Shown: positions 36,951 to 47,575 of the stretch, in pieces
Layout: each line of letters begins with the position of its first letter
Position numbering within the stretch: position 1 is the first letter of the stretch
Assembly (NCBI GenBank): GCA_902167985.1
Contig: CABHNZ010000018.1
Location: forward strand, 42,136-106,135
DNA length: 64,000 nucleotides
Direction of reading: 5' to 3'
Origin: Shinella sp. UYSO24
Lineage (GTDB): Bacteria; Pseudomonadota; Alphaproteobacteria; Rhizobiales; Rhizobiaceae
The notes under the pieces: model-generated
Databases searched by the model: none
What the model was told of the DNA's origin: nothing
What the model saw: only the letters and a program-made list of their open reading frames with translations
Position numbers and translations under genes: made by a program

Positions 36951-37880
36951 ATGAGACGGGGCATGCGTTTTGATTTCGTCGACATTCGCCTGTTCCTGGC
37001 CGTCGTGGATGCGGGCAGCATCACGCACGGCGCTGCCGCGGTCGGGCTCTCGCTGCCGGCTGCCAGCGAACGCCTGCGCGCGATGGAGACCGCGAGCCGC
37101 GTCCAGCTTCTGGAACGGGGCAGGCGGGGCGTGACGCCCACCAATGCCGGCGAGGCACTGGCGCATCACGCGGCGCTGGTCCAGCGCCAGATGGCGCAGA
37201 TGCGCGGGGAACTCGACGAGCACGCCAAGGGGTTGAGGACCGTCATCCGGCTGATGGCGCCAACTGCCGCGATCACCGAGTTCCTGCCTGCACGGCTCGG
37301 ACCCTGGATGGCCGCCAATCCGCATATCGATGTCGACCTGAAAGAACGACAGAGTTCCGAGATCGTGCGGGCTCTGTCGGCCGGATTGACGGAGATCGGC
37401 ATCATCTCCGACACGGTCCGCACCGATGGATTGCAACTGCGACCCTTCGCGATCGATCAACTGGTCGTCGTGGCTGCGCCCGACCATCCGCTGGCGGGTC
37501 AGAAGCAAGTCCTCTTCGCCGACATCGTGCATGAGAATTTCATCGGTCTCGCTGAAGGAGCTCTCCAGGAAAATCTGGATGGACGAGCGCTTATTGCTGG
37601 CACCCGCCTAAAGACGCGTATTCGGATGCGAACCTTCGAAGGCATCTGCAGGATGGCCGCCGACGGCGTCGGCATCGGCATCGTTCCGGCTACGACGGCT
37701 CGCCAATGCCGGCGTTTCATGAGGATTGCGTCGATCCGTCTAGACGATGATTGGGCCACCCGTCGGTTTTCGATTTGTCACCTGGCTAACGAGGATCTTG
37801 GTCCTGCGGTGAGGGCGATCGTTGACCATCTGATGCTACCTGATCGGGACCGGCCAGAGTTGTTGGTGGGTGGAGATTAG
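36951..37880 (+). CDS. LysR-family regulator
   Basis: A regulator of 305-309 residues; ATGs at 36951 and 36963 are both possible. The helix-turn-helix has I-T-H-G-A-A-A-V-G-L-S-L-P-A-A-S-E-R-L and G-R-R-G-V-T-P-T-N-A-G. The effector domain starts V-I-R-L-M-A-P-T-A-A-I-T-E-F-L-P-A and includes F-E-G-I-C-R-M-A-A-D-G-V-G-I-G-I-V-P. Segments of this domain recur in decayed form at 39950-40190. It is divergent from the DHA2 exporter, its probable target. Confidence 0.88.
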   Translation: MRRGMRFDFVDIRLFLAVVDAGSITHGAAAVGLSLPAASERLRAMETASRVQLLERGRRGVTPTNAGEALAHHAALVQRQMAQMRGELDEHAKGLRTVIRLMAPTAAITEFLPARLGPWMAANPHIDVDLKERQSSEIVRALSAGLTEIGIISDTVRTDGLQLRPFAIDQLVVVAAPDHPLAGQKQVLFADIVHENFIGLAEGALQENLDGRALIAGTRLKTRIRMRTFEGICRMAADGVGIGIVPATTARQCRRFMRIASIRLDDDWATRRFSICHLANEDLGPAVRAIVDHLMLPDRDRPELLVGGD

Positions 37881-38037
37881 CTGCGCTCGGTATCTTTTTC
37901 TAAAATGGTGAGGATCCCCCCGGTATACAGCCGCGCAGTTTCCAAAGCATCCCTTTGGTTGGTCTGGCAAATGGCAACCTTTGACCGGTTACCCCGTTTG
38001 CCGGTCCGGACTCAACCTCGAATAGCCATAGGGGTCG

Positions 38038-38778
38038 TCAGCCCAGATGCCAACCGCCATCCACGTCGAGCACAGAGCCAGTCACATAGCTGTTCGCGAT
38101 CATAAAGGCGATAGCCTCTGCGCTCTCTTCCGGCTGCCCAACGCGGCGCAGCGGCAGTTTTGCGGCGAACGATGCGAAGTGCTCCGCCTTCTTCTCTTCG
38201 GGCATGCTGTCCCAGAACTCCGTGCTGGTCATGCCGGGGGACACGAGATTGACCCTGCGGGGTGCCAATTCGCGGGCAAGGCTACGGGTGGCACCTTCCA
38301 AGCCGGCATTGACCGCCGCAATACCAACCGAGCCCGACAGTGCGGCGCGGGCAGCGGTGCCGCCAATGAAGGTGATCGAGCCTGAAGCTGAGAGATTGGG
38401 TAGCACGCCGTGCACCGCATTGAGATAGCCAACCAGCTTCATGCTCAGCGCGCGCTCAAGCATCTTGGCCGTCAGTGTCTCAAATGGCCCCCAGGCCGCG
38501 TCCGAGCTGCCGCAAAGGACAAGGTGGTCTACAGGTCCGGCTTGGGCAAGGGTGTCGCGTGCGGCATCATGAGCTTTCAAATCGAAGATAAAGCCATCGA
38601 AGTGCCCAGCAGGGTTGCTGATGTGCAAGCGAGACAGAGCCTCATCGATACTGTCCTGGCTACGGCCGGTGAGGGTAATACGATGGTCCCGTTCGCCTAG
38701 CTTGCGCGCGAGAGCATAACCGATACCCTTGGTCGCTCCGAGCAGCAGGATGCGCTGAGGTTGTTGAGTGACTGACAT
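38038..38778 (-). CDS. Short-chain dehydrogenase/reductase (classical SDR)
   Basis: A 246-residue oxidoreductase starting M-S-V-T-Q-Q-P-Q-R at 38778. The cofactor loop is L-L-L-G-A-T-K-G-I-G-Y near 14-24. The end of the protein has S-P-G-M-T-S-T-E-F and V-D-G-G-W-H-L-G. The catalytic Tyr-x-x-x-Lys is not present where expected: after S-G-S-I-T-F-I-G-G-T-A the sequence reads G-S-V-G-I-A-A-V-N-A-G-L-E, so the Y and K positions seem replaced. It may be a non-catalytic or differently acting SDR. It is divergent from a LysR gene 105 bases away. Confidence 0.82.
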   Translation of the reverse strand: MSVTQQPQRILLLGATKGIGYALARKLGERDHRITLTGRSQDSIDEALSRLHISNPAGHFDGFIFDLKAHDAARDTLAQAGPVDHLVLCGSSDAAWGPFETLTAKMLERALSMKLVGYLNAVHGVLPNLSASGSITFIGGTAARAALSGSVGIAAVNAGLEGATRSLARELAPRRVNLVSPGMTSTEFWDSMPEEKKAEHFASFAAKLPLRRVGQPEESAEAIAFMIANSYVTGSVLDVDGGWHLG

Positions 38779-38883
38779 GTGAGGTCCCTTTCGCTGTGAT
38801 CGCCTCACAGTGACAGGCTTGAAATGTAATGATAATCTCTTCAATCGTTGATTCACTCATAACCTGAGGTATGCAATCCTCAT

Positions 38884-39833
38884 ATGGATGCCACCCAACG
38901 CGTACGCGCCATGCTATCTTTCGTTCAGGCGGCTGATCGCGGCTCTTTCGCGGCGGCTGCGCGGCATCTTGGTGTCTCCCCAGCTGCAGTTGGCAAAAAC
39001 ATCACCGGTCTTGAAGGCGCGCTGGGCGTTCGGCTGATCAACCGACCACTCGGTCCCTGCAATTGACCGAGGAAGGGCAGCTTTTCCTTCTTAAGGCTCG
39101 CGAGGCGATTGATGCGCTCGATGCCGCCGTCGATATGGTGACCACCCAACGCATCCAGCCCGTCGGAAAGGTTAGAATCTCAACCAGCAACGGTTTCGGC
39201 CGCCATTTTCTGTTGCCGTTGCTGCCTCGGCTGATCGCGCTTTATCCCGCTATTACGCCAGAGATCGATTTCGACGATCATCAGGTAGACATCGTCAGGA
39301 GCGGCTTTGATCTGGCCCTGCGCGGCGGGATGATTGAAGATTCCGCACTGGTCGCGCGGAAAATTCATACCATGCAGATGGTCCTAGTCGCGTCCCCCGC
39401 CTATCTGGCGGCACGTAGAGTACCCCAGAATGTGGCAGAGCTGGCGGATCATCGCCTAATCGCGGTGCGTTTTCTAGGAGGTCGCACATCCAGTTGGGAC
39501 ATTGGCGATGGTGAGGCTCGGGCATTTCTGCCTTATCCTGCGGCTTTGACACTTTCTGATCCGGAGGCGGCGATGATTGCCGCTGCCGATGGTCTGGGAA
39601 TTGCTCAGGTCGGCCTGCATTATGCCTGGCCTCTGATCCGCCAGGGGCGATTGCGGATCCTGCTCGCGGATCAGTTGCGTTCCACATCAAGGGAAATGGT
39701 GTTGCTTTATCCGCATCGCGCGCTCATTGCTGCGCGGGTGCGCGCGACCATCGACTTTCTTATGCAAGAATTTGGCAAGATTGAGTCTTTGCATGTCAGT
39801 GCTGCGGATCTGGACGCTTATCGCTGCGGATAG
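38884..39833 (+). CDS. LysR-family regulator (frameshift near 39051)
   Basis: A regulator of about 316 residues. M-D-A-T-Q-R-V-R-A-M-L-S-F-V-Q-A-A starts the helix-turn-helix (F-A-A-A-A-R-H-L-G-V-S-P-A-A-V-G-K). The frame stops early at 39064. One added C near 39051 gives R-S-L-Q-L-T-E-E-G and the whole effector domain (V-R-I-S-T-S-N-G-F-G-R-H-F, then S-G-F-D-L-A-L-R-G-G). Typical of the CrgA/DmlR branch. It is divergent from the SDR at 38778, its likely target. Confidence 0.84.
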
Positions 39834-39949
39834 CGATCAGCTCAAAAGAAACGCCGTGCAACAGGCGAGATCGAACATCGGAAGGAAGTAGACGCGCCCG
39901 GTCAGAAGCACATTGCCAAACGGGTGCCGTCCAGACATGACAGCACCCC

Positions 39950-40190
39950 CGCTGTACTTGTGGTGGCACCCGCCTTCGATGTCACCGAGTTCCTGCCCGC
40001 AGGGCTCGGCCCTAAGACGGCGGCCAATCCACATTTCGGCCTGGACGAGCTCTTCAGGAGAACCTGAATGCACGAGCGCATATTCTGGTGCCCACCTGGA
40101 GATGCATACTATGATAGGAGCCTCCGAAGGCATCTGCAGGACGGCCCGCATCGGCATCGTTCCAACTATCACGGTGTGCGAATGCTCGAT
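39950..40190 (+). pseudogene. Decayed fragments of a LysR effector domain
   Basis: V-V-A-P-A-F-D-V-T-E-F-L-P-A-G-L-G-P-K-T-A-A-N-P (39960-40030) matches residues about 93-115 of the LysR at 36951. A second piece, S-E-G-I-C-R-T-A-R-I-G-I-V-P (40107-40170), matches its later F-E-G-I-C-R segment. The middle of the domain and all of the DNA-binding part are missing and frames differ. It is a remnant of a related gene, not a working protein. Confidence 0.6.
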
Positions 40191-40211
40191 TGTGATGACC
40201 CGTGATGGCGC

Positions 40212-40505
40212 TCAGCGAGCGGTCGCCTGGTCCGGCCTGAGTTGGTCGACCACTGTGAACGCGGCGCCTGTCCAGTAATCGCGGCACCGGCCTTAGCGAT
40301 GGCCGTTTCGGCCGCTTCGATTGCCCTGTAGTCCTCGGATAGCAGAAACATCTCCGACTCCCGCATCGAGCTAAAGGCCATCATGGTGACACCGTCGATA
40401 ACACTGGTCGCCGGATGATAGAAGGGCTGGCCTTCTGCATCGGGGCCGATATTGTGGAGTTGAAGGTATCGTCTAATCGATCGGCGTGTCTCCGGTTGCG
40501 CGATC
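40212..40505 (-). pseudogene. Truncated EthD-domain fragment
   Basis: Reads R-R-Y-L-Q-L-H-N-I-G-P-D-A-E-G-Q-P-F-Y-H-P-A-T-S, nearly the same as the last module of the EthD protein at 26971-27972, and continues with M-M-A-F-S-S-M-R-E-S-E-M-F-L-L-S-E-D-Y. Near 40275 the frame shifts; in the next frame D-Y-W-T-G-A-A-F-T-V-V-D-Q-L-R-P completes the same ending as the intact copy. The N-terminal two thirds are missing. It lies against the decayed LysR pieces, so both may come from one duplicated and degraded segment. Confidence 0.7.
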
Positions 40506-40606
40506 ACTTTGGCGTCAATTTTGCACGGGTTCGCCATAGCTGACCGATAAGCCAATACCGATCCTTATCAAAAATGCAGGAAAAGACAGAAGACGCTCCC
40601 TGAGAA

Positions 40607-40984
40607 CTAGCGCGATTTCCGCTGATCGAATTTCGCGCGCGCCTCGTCAAGCTCCGGAAAATTCTCCTCCGCCCAGCGATCGAGCAACGCCAGTGCGCCA
40701 CTCAGCGAGGCGCCTAGAGGGCTGAGGTAATATTCGACGTGGGGGGGAACTGTCTGCATGTCCTGTCGGACGACTAAGCCATTTCGCTCGAGTTCACGCA
40801 AGGTCTGCGTCAGCATCTTCTGGGAAATGCCGCCGATCATTCGCAGCATGGCGCCATGACGCATCGGCCCATAGGCCAATGCCGGTAGGATCAACATCGC
40901 CCATTTACTGGCAATAAGTTCCAGCGCGTCGCGTGCGGAGCATGAGGGGTCGTAGACATTCCCGGATTTACGTTTAGCGATCAT
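40607..40984 (-). CDS. HxlR-family regulator
   Basis: A compact 125-residue winged-helix regulator: A-R-D-A-L-E-L-I-A-S-K-W-A-M-L-I-L-P-A-L, R-H-G-A-M-L-R-M-I-G-G-I-S-Q-K-M-L-T-Q-T and L-E-R-N-G-L-V-V-R-Q-D are the full HxlR core. A Cys near residue 15 (P-S-C-S-A) may sense oxidants or electrophiles, as in related proteins. It is divergent from the flavin oxidoreductase at 41074 with 89 bases between, which is the probable target. Confidence 0.88.
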   Translation of the reverse strand: MIAKRKSGNVYDPSCSARDALELIASKWAMLILPALAYGPMRHGAMLRMIGGISQKMLTQTLRELERNGLVVRQDMQTVPPHVEYYLSPLGASLSGALALLDRWAEENFPELDEARAKFDQRKSR

Positions 40985-41073
40985 GATCTATAGGTACCAA
41001 AAAGTGCGTAGTTGACCAATAGTGCCTGTGGCGAAAAGATCGGGCGGTGTCAACGAGCCGCATCGAGATTGCC

Positions 41074-41849
41074 ATGAAGATTTTGATTGTTCTTGCCCAT
41101 CCAGAACCGCAATCCTTCAACCACGCTTTGACGGCCGCGGCGCGGAATCTGCAAGGGCGTACGGAAATGAGGTTAGGGTTTCGGACCTCTATGCGCTCGG
41201 CTTCGAGGCGGATGAGCATTCCCGTCATTTCCCGCGAAGAGCCAATCCTGTGCGTTTTGACGCGCAGACGGAACAGAGATCCAATGCGGAGAGAAACTCG
41301 CTTCCCTGCGCTGTTCGGCAGCAAATCGACAACGTGCTATGGGCAGATACCGTTGTTTTTCAGTTTCCACTGTGGTGGTTTGGAATGCCGGCCATTCTAA
41401 AGGGCTGGATGGATCGCGTTTTCGTCTATGGTGAACTCTATAGCGGAAGTCGTCGTTTCCACACCGGCGTTTGCCACGGCAAGCGCGCAGTCTTGTCGGT
41501 CACTGCCGGATCGTCAGCAGATGCTTGCGCCTACAACGGGCAAGAAGGCGATACACGGATGATCCTCTGGCCGGTCAATTATGCTCTCCACTACGTTGGC
41601 TTTACGGTGTTGGAGGCGCGCATCGTAGCCGGCGTGCGTGGCGGATTTCACGGCGACGATGCAGTGATCCAGCAGCGGTTTCTCGACCAAACAATTCACG
41701 ATCACTGTAAATGGGTCGGCAGGTTGGAAGAAACGGCGACCATCGCCTTCAACGGACCGGAGGACTGGGACGAGCGGCGCCGGTTGAGGCCGACCGCTGC
41801 CGTCCTGAGCCCGTTCATTCGTCACCGTGCCGAATGGGGCAGCAGCTGA
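41074..41849 (+). CDS. NAD(P)H dehydrogenase (quinone), flavodoxin-like fold (frameshift near 41157)
   Basis: An FMN/FAD-binding reductase of about 258 residues similar to MdaB/NQO1-like enzymes, which reduce quinones by two electrons. It starts M-K-I-L-I-V-L-A-H-P-E-P-Q-S-F-N. After one missing G near 41157 the frame continues Y-G-N-E-V-R-V-S-D-L-Y-A-L-G-F, then W-A-D-T-V-V-F-Q-F-P-L-W-W-F-G-M-P-A-I-L-K-G-W, the flavin- and substrate-loop signature. Controlled probably by the divergent HxlR gene; such pairs respond to quinones or electrophiles. Confidence 0.85.
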
Positions 41850-41909
41850 GCTGTATCTGCGATCGCCCCAATTTCAGCGGCGCCGCACTATCCCTGCTGC
41901 GCGCGAGCC

Positions 41910-42278
41910 CTATTCCATCTCGCGACGAGATGCATTTGTCGGTTCGCTCAGAGTCGATTCTCTCAGATAGCCAGTCGGTGAGACGCCGACCATCCGCCGG
42001 AACATGGCTGAAAATGCGCTGGGGCTGTCATAGCCGTGTTCGAGAGCCACTTCCAACACCGATGCTCCCGCCGCAAGGCGAGGCAGAGCCAGAACGAGGC
42101 GAGACCGGCGACGCCACGCACCAAAACTCATGCCCAGTTCGCGTTGAAACAAGCGGGCTAAGGTACGGCTGCTGACATGGATCTGCGCAGCGAGCCCTTC
42201 CAGGGTCGCCGGGCAGGAAGGGTCGTCAATCAGCTTCTGGCAGAGGACCGCAAGGCGACGATCATTTGGCATTGCCAC
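41910..42278 (-). pseudogene. AraC-family regulator, C-terminal DNA-binding part only
   Basis: A 122-residue frame covering the two helix-turn-helices (L-E-G-L-A-A-Q-I-H-V-S-S-R-T-L-A-R-L-F and H-G-Y-D-S-P-S-A-F-S-A-M-F). The effector domain is absent and the frame starts at a boundary where an unrelated GST fragment begins on the other strand (about 42270). A short stand-alone AraC is possible, since M-A-M-P-N-D-R-R could start it. The abrupt double truncation argues for a recombination joint. Confidence 0.65.
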
Positions 42279-42809
42279 GTAAAGCTTCCGATACGGACGC
42301 GTTCTACAATCTCAATCCCAACCGAACCATTCCTGTCCTTCAAGACGAAAGCGATCCGCCATTGTGGGAGACGGGAGCGATGCTTCGATATCTGGCAAGT
42401 CGCTATGGAGGAGACGCATTCTGGCCTGCCGATTTATGGGCAAGGGCTGATGTAGATTGCTGGGGAATGGTCGAAACTTAACGTCGCACTTGCATTCACG
42501 GGCCCGGTTTTCTGGAAGGTTGTACGTACGTCTCAAAAGCAACGCGATGCGGGGGTGATCAAGTCGGCTGTCAATACGCTTGAACAGAAGCTTCTCATCG
42601 CAGACAAGCGTCTTGAGATGTACCCGTTCCTTGTCGGCGATGAATTCAGTCTCGCCGACATTCAATTCGGGCACGTTCTATTTCGCTATTACGAAATCGA
42701 AATAGCCAGGGCAGCGCCCCCGAGTTTGAAGGCGTATTACGAACGCTTGACGAAGCGTCCCGCCTTTCGCGAGCACGTCATGATCCCTTCTGACGATCTC
42801 AAGGCCTGA
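42279..42809 (+). pseudogene. Glutathione S-transferase, N-terminally truncated (frameshift near 42465)
   Basis: The frame begins in the middle of the thioredoxin-like domain: F-Y-N-L-N-P-N-R-T-I-P-V-L-Q-D, then L-W-E-T-G-A-M-L-R-Y-L-A-S-R-Y. Strand 1 and the catalytic Ser/Cys/Tyr region are missing. A frame change in a G run near 42465 needs one G to give W-G-E-W-S-K-L-N-V, after which the helical domain is complete to 42809 (L-V-G-D-E-F-S-L-A-D-I-Q). Its 5' limit abuts the truncated AraC on the other strand. Not expected to work. Confidence 0.7.
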
Positions 42810-42839
42810 ACGCGTTTCCCCTTCCACACACGGTGCCTT

Positions 42840-43601
42840 TCAAGCTCTTGACTTCGCGCGAAAATAAGCGCTTGGCGGCTTTCCGAGCGAACGCCGGAAC
42901 ATGGCGGAAAATGCGCTCGGGCTGTTGTAGCCGCATTCCAGCGCCACATCCAGAACGTTGCGGCCTTCGGCAAGCAGGACAAGGGCCGCGAGCATGCGCG
43001 CCTGTTGCTGCCAGCTGGTGAAGCTCATCCCGGTTTCCCGCTTGAACAGCCGCATGAAAGTCGCCCGGCTCATGTGGAGCATCGTGGCGGCATCCTTGAT
43101 CGACACCGTTTCCGTGAGATCGGCCTTGATGCTCGCGCATAACCGCGCCAAGCCCGGATGATTCGGTGCTGGCAACCCAAGCGGTTCGGCTGCCTGGAAC
43201 GACAGCTCCATCAGCAGCAGGCGGATGACGGCATCCGTCCTGCCATCGTCGCCGGGATCTTCGGCAAATTCGGCAAGCTTCAGGATCAGCTCCCGCAGAA
43301 GTGGCGTTATCTCCACCACCCTGCATTCGCCCGGAAGGCGACCGGCTGCGCTTTTTTCAACCAGAATGCTGCGGAACTGGATGCCAGCCGGGCTCGATGT
43401 CTCATGCTCCATCCCAGCAGGCAACCAGACCGCCCGGCTTGGCGGAACCACGAAGGTGCCGATCTCCGTGCGGATCGAGATGACCCCGCTCACCGCGTAA
43501 AGAAGCTGCGCTTGCCGATGCGAGTGTTTCGGGCCGGAGAAGCGGTCGTCGTCCAGCGCGATCACGGCGATTTCGTCGGTGAGGCTGACACCCTCCAGCA
43601 T
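42840..43601 (-). CDS. AraC-family regulator with N-terminal cupin
   Basis: A complete 253-residue regulator. The ATG at 43601 (M-L-E-G-V-S) has AAAGGA upstream. The cupin has H-S-H-R-Q-A-Q-L-L-Y-A and V-P-P-S-R-A-V-W-L-P-A-G-M-E-H, the usual effector fold. The helix-turn-helices read M-S-R-A-T-F-M-R-L-F-K-R-E-T-G and Y-N-S-P-S-A-F-S-A-M-F-R-R. It is divergent from leuA with about 300 bases between, which also hold a leader peptide. It may control the leuA operon, or an older target now lost. Confidence 0.87.
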   Translation of the reverse strand: MLEGVSLTDEIAVIALDDDRFSGPKHSHRQAQLLYAVSGVISIRTEIGTFVVPPSRAVWLPAGMEHETSSPAGIQFRSILVEKSAAGRLPGECRVVEITPLLRELILKLAEFAEDPGDDGRTDAVIRLLLMELSFQAAEPLGLPAPNHPGLARLCASIKADLTETVSIKDAATMLHMSRATFMRLFKRETGMSFTSWQQQARMLAALVLLAEGRNVLDVALECGYNSPSAFSAMFRRSLGKPPSAYFRAKSRA

Positions 43602-43781
43602 CTTTGATCCTTTCAAGACGACATTTGATCTTTCGGCGAGAGAATATCACGCCAGAATGCGGAAGAAAGGGCCTCCGAAAACAGGAACTCCAACAAGGTG
43701 CGCGCTCATTATCGACATATCAGGCAGTTGCCGCAGGCGCGTTTCGCGATCTCCCGCGCGCATGTCGCCTGCGATCGCGCC

Positions 43782-43861
43782 ATGAACCGCCGCTCCTCGA
43801 CGCTTTCCGTTGTGCTGCGACTTATCGGCGGTCGCCGGGGCTGACGGCTTCCCGGCGACCG
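43782..43861 (+). promoter_or_regulatory. Candidate leuA attenuator: leader peptide plus strong hairpin
   Basis: An ATG at 43782 opens a 20-codon frame ending with TGA at 43842-43844. Its middle reads L-S-V-V-L-R-L-I, six branched-chain residues (Leu, Val, Val, Leu, Leu, Ile) within eight codons. CGGTCGCCGGG (43829-43839), inside the leader, pairs perfectly with CCCGGCGACCG (43851-43861), overlapping the stop region. Ribosome stalling on the Leu/Val/Ile codons would change whether this hairpin forms, the logic of amino-acid attenuators. The hairpin is not followed by a T run, so it could act on translation or need other partners. It lies 51 bases before leuA. Confidence 0.55.
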
Positions 43862-43911
43862 TAGAAGGCCGCCCCGAAACTGCCCTAAAGCGTCTCGCAA
43901 CGGATATGTTC

Positions 43912-45582
<1,671 letters not shown>

Positions 45583-45765
45583 CATGTGCTTTTGGCCGCG
45601 TGCTGTCGCCACGCGGCCATTCCTCCCCATTATCCGCAATCGAGGAGGGCTCGACCATCTCGAGTGGTTTTTCTGAAGGTTACGTTTTGAATTATTGAAT
45701 ATCCGAAAGCATCGATGTCGATTAGCCTGAGGTCGGCCAAACAGACATGGTACAAGGAGACACGT

Positions 45766-46694
45766 ATGGCTGCTTTGCCGGACATCGGGTTTATCGGGCT
45801 TGGGACGATGGGAGCGCCGATGGCGCTCAATCTTCTCAAAGGCGGCACGCCGCTAACGGTCTGGAACCGTTCCGAAGGACCCATTTCCCCGCTTGCAGAA
45901 GCAGGAGCGACAGTCGCTTCTGATCCGGATCATCTTTTCGCGCAGTGCCGCACCGTCATCCTGATGCTTGCCAACGAGGCGGCCACGGATGCGGTTCTCG
46001 GACGCGGTACCTCAGATTTTTTGACGCGCGTCAATGGAAGGACGATAGTCGCGATGGGCACGATGCCGCCCGAATATTCGCAAGCGCTCGGCCAGGACAT
46101 AAAGGCGACCGGCGGCGCCTATGTGGAGGCGCCCGTCTCCGGTTCGCGCAAACCGGCTGAAGCTGGCGCCTAGTGGCCATGCTTGCGGGCGAACCTGCCG
46201 ATATCGTTGCCGTCAAGCCGCTGATTTCTCCGATGTGCCGCGACATTTTCGATTGCGGCGCCGTTCCCGGTGCGCTCCGAATGAAGCTCGCGATCAACGT
46301 GTTCCTGATTACCCTTGTCACCGGATTGGCTGAGGCCTCACATTTTGCCGCCCGCCACAGTCTCGATATTGAGCGCTTTGCCGCGATCCTCGATGCCGGC
46401 CCCATGGCAAGCGACGTGTCGAGGATCAAGGCCGCCAAGCTCGTGCATCAGGACTTCAGCCGCCAGGCCGGCATTTCCGACGTGCTCAAGAACAGCCGGC
46501 TGGTGGTCGAAGCCGCGCGTGGCGCCGGTATCGTCTCGCCGCTGATGGATGCCTGTCTCGCGCTCTACGGCGAAACGGAGGCCTTGGGGTTTGGAGACGA
46601 CGACATGATCGCGGTCGTCAGGGCTTTCGAAAAGCGCACGCTTGAAGGTCGTCGATCTTACTCTTCCGTTGCCGCATTGGAAGATCGATCATGA
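45766..46694 (+). CDS. NAD(P)-dependent beta-hydroxyacid dehydrogenase (frameshift near 46170)
   Basis: A 3-hydroxyisobutyrate dehydrogenase-like enzyme of about 310 residues. It starts M-A-A-L-P-D-I-G-F-I-G-L-G-T-M-G-A-P-M-A, the family N-terminal signature with the G-x-G-x-x-G loop. Y-V-E-A-P-V-S-G-S-R-K-P is the substrate loop. The frame stops at 46173, and one C restores A-G-A-L-V-A-M-L-A-G. The catalytic Lys region is in the second part (R-M-K-L-A-I-N-V-F-L-I). It may act on a hydroxyacid made with LeuA. Its stop overlaps the start of the DapF-like gene (ATGA at 46691-46694). Confidence 0.85.
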
Positions 46695-47499
46695 GGCTGT
46701 CGTTCTTGAAAATGCATGCAAACGGCGACGACTTCGCTATGGTCGACCTGCGGGGACGGGATGAGAGTATTGATGGAAAGCTCGCCAAGCTGCTTGCGAT
46801 CGCAATAGAGGAATAGGGTACAATCAGCTCGCGGTCCTCTCGAGCTGTCATGACGCCGACGCCCAGGTCGAATTCTGGAATGCCGACGGTTCTCCGCTGG
46901 CGGCCTGCGGGAGCGCGACCCGAGGTGTCGCGTGGCTGCTGACCCGGGAAATGAACACCAAAGCAACGGTGCTCCGGACCCGCCGCGGATTAGCGAAATG
47001 TACGCGGGGGGACGATGGGCTGATATCGGTTGGGATGGGCGAACCTCTCTTGGACTGGCGGGATGTCCCGCTGTCAGAAGCGATGGATACGTTGATCCTG
47101 CCACTTACGGGCGAGCCAAGCGCCTGTAGCATGGGCAACCCACATTGTACTTACTTTATCGATGATATCGGAAAGGTCGATGTGGAAGGTCGTGGCCGGC
47201 AGATGGAGATCAATCCCCTTTTTCCCCAAAAGACCAACGTCCACTTCGTTCAGATCATAAACCGCCAAAAGATTCGCTTGCGGATCTGGGAACGCGGCGG
47301 AGGCATTCCCCTTGGGTCCGGCTCATGCTCATGCGGCGCTGCGGTCAACGGCATCCGTCGCGGTTTCCTTGATAAGCGTGTCGAGGTGGAATGCGATGGC
47401 GGGTCCGTCGTGGTGGAATGGTCGGATGGGCAAGATGTCGCACTTGCCGGCCCGGTTGCACCCGTATTCGAAGGCATATGGACCGAGCGCGCCGCTTGA
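46691..47499 (+). CDS. Diaminopimelate-epimerase-like (DapF/proline racemase fold) enzyme (frameshift near 46798)
   Basis: A cofactor-independent amino-acid epimerase of about 268 residues. M-R-L-S-F-L-K-M-H-A-N-G-D-D-F is the DapF start. After one missing base near 46798 the frame reads D-R-N-R-G-I-G-Y-N-Q-L, and then N-A-D-G-S-P-L-A-A-C-G-S-A-T, which holds the first catalytic Cys. M-G-N-P-H-C-T-Y-F and the end G-S-G-S-C-S-C-G-A-A-V carry the second Cys. Both Cys are present, so it should be active. True DapF would be in the lysine pathway; beside leuA and a LysE exporter another amino acid may be the substrate. Confidence 0.83.
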
Positions 47500-47575
47500 G
47501 ATGCATTTCGGTTGCGGGCGGGTCTGTCTGCCGGTCGAATGAATTGTAAGTTTCAATTTGAAAGAGCATTGATCG

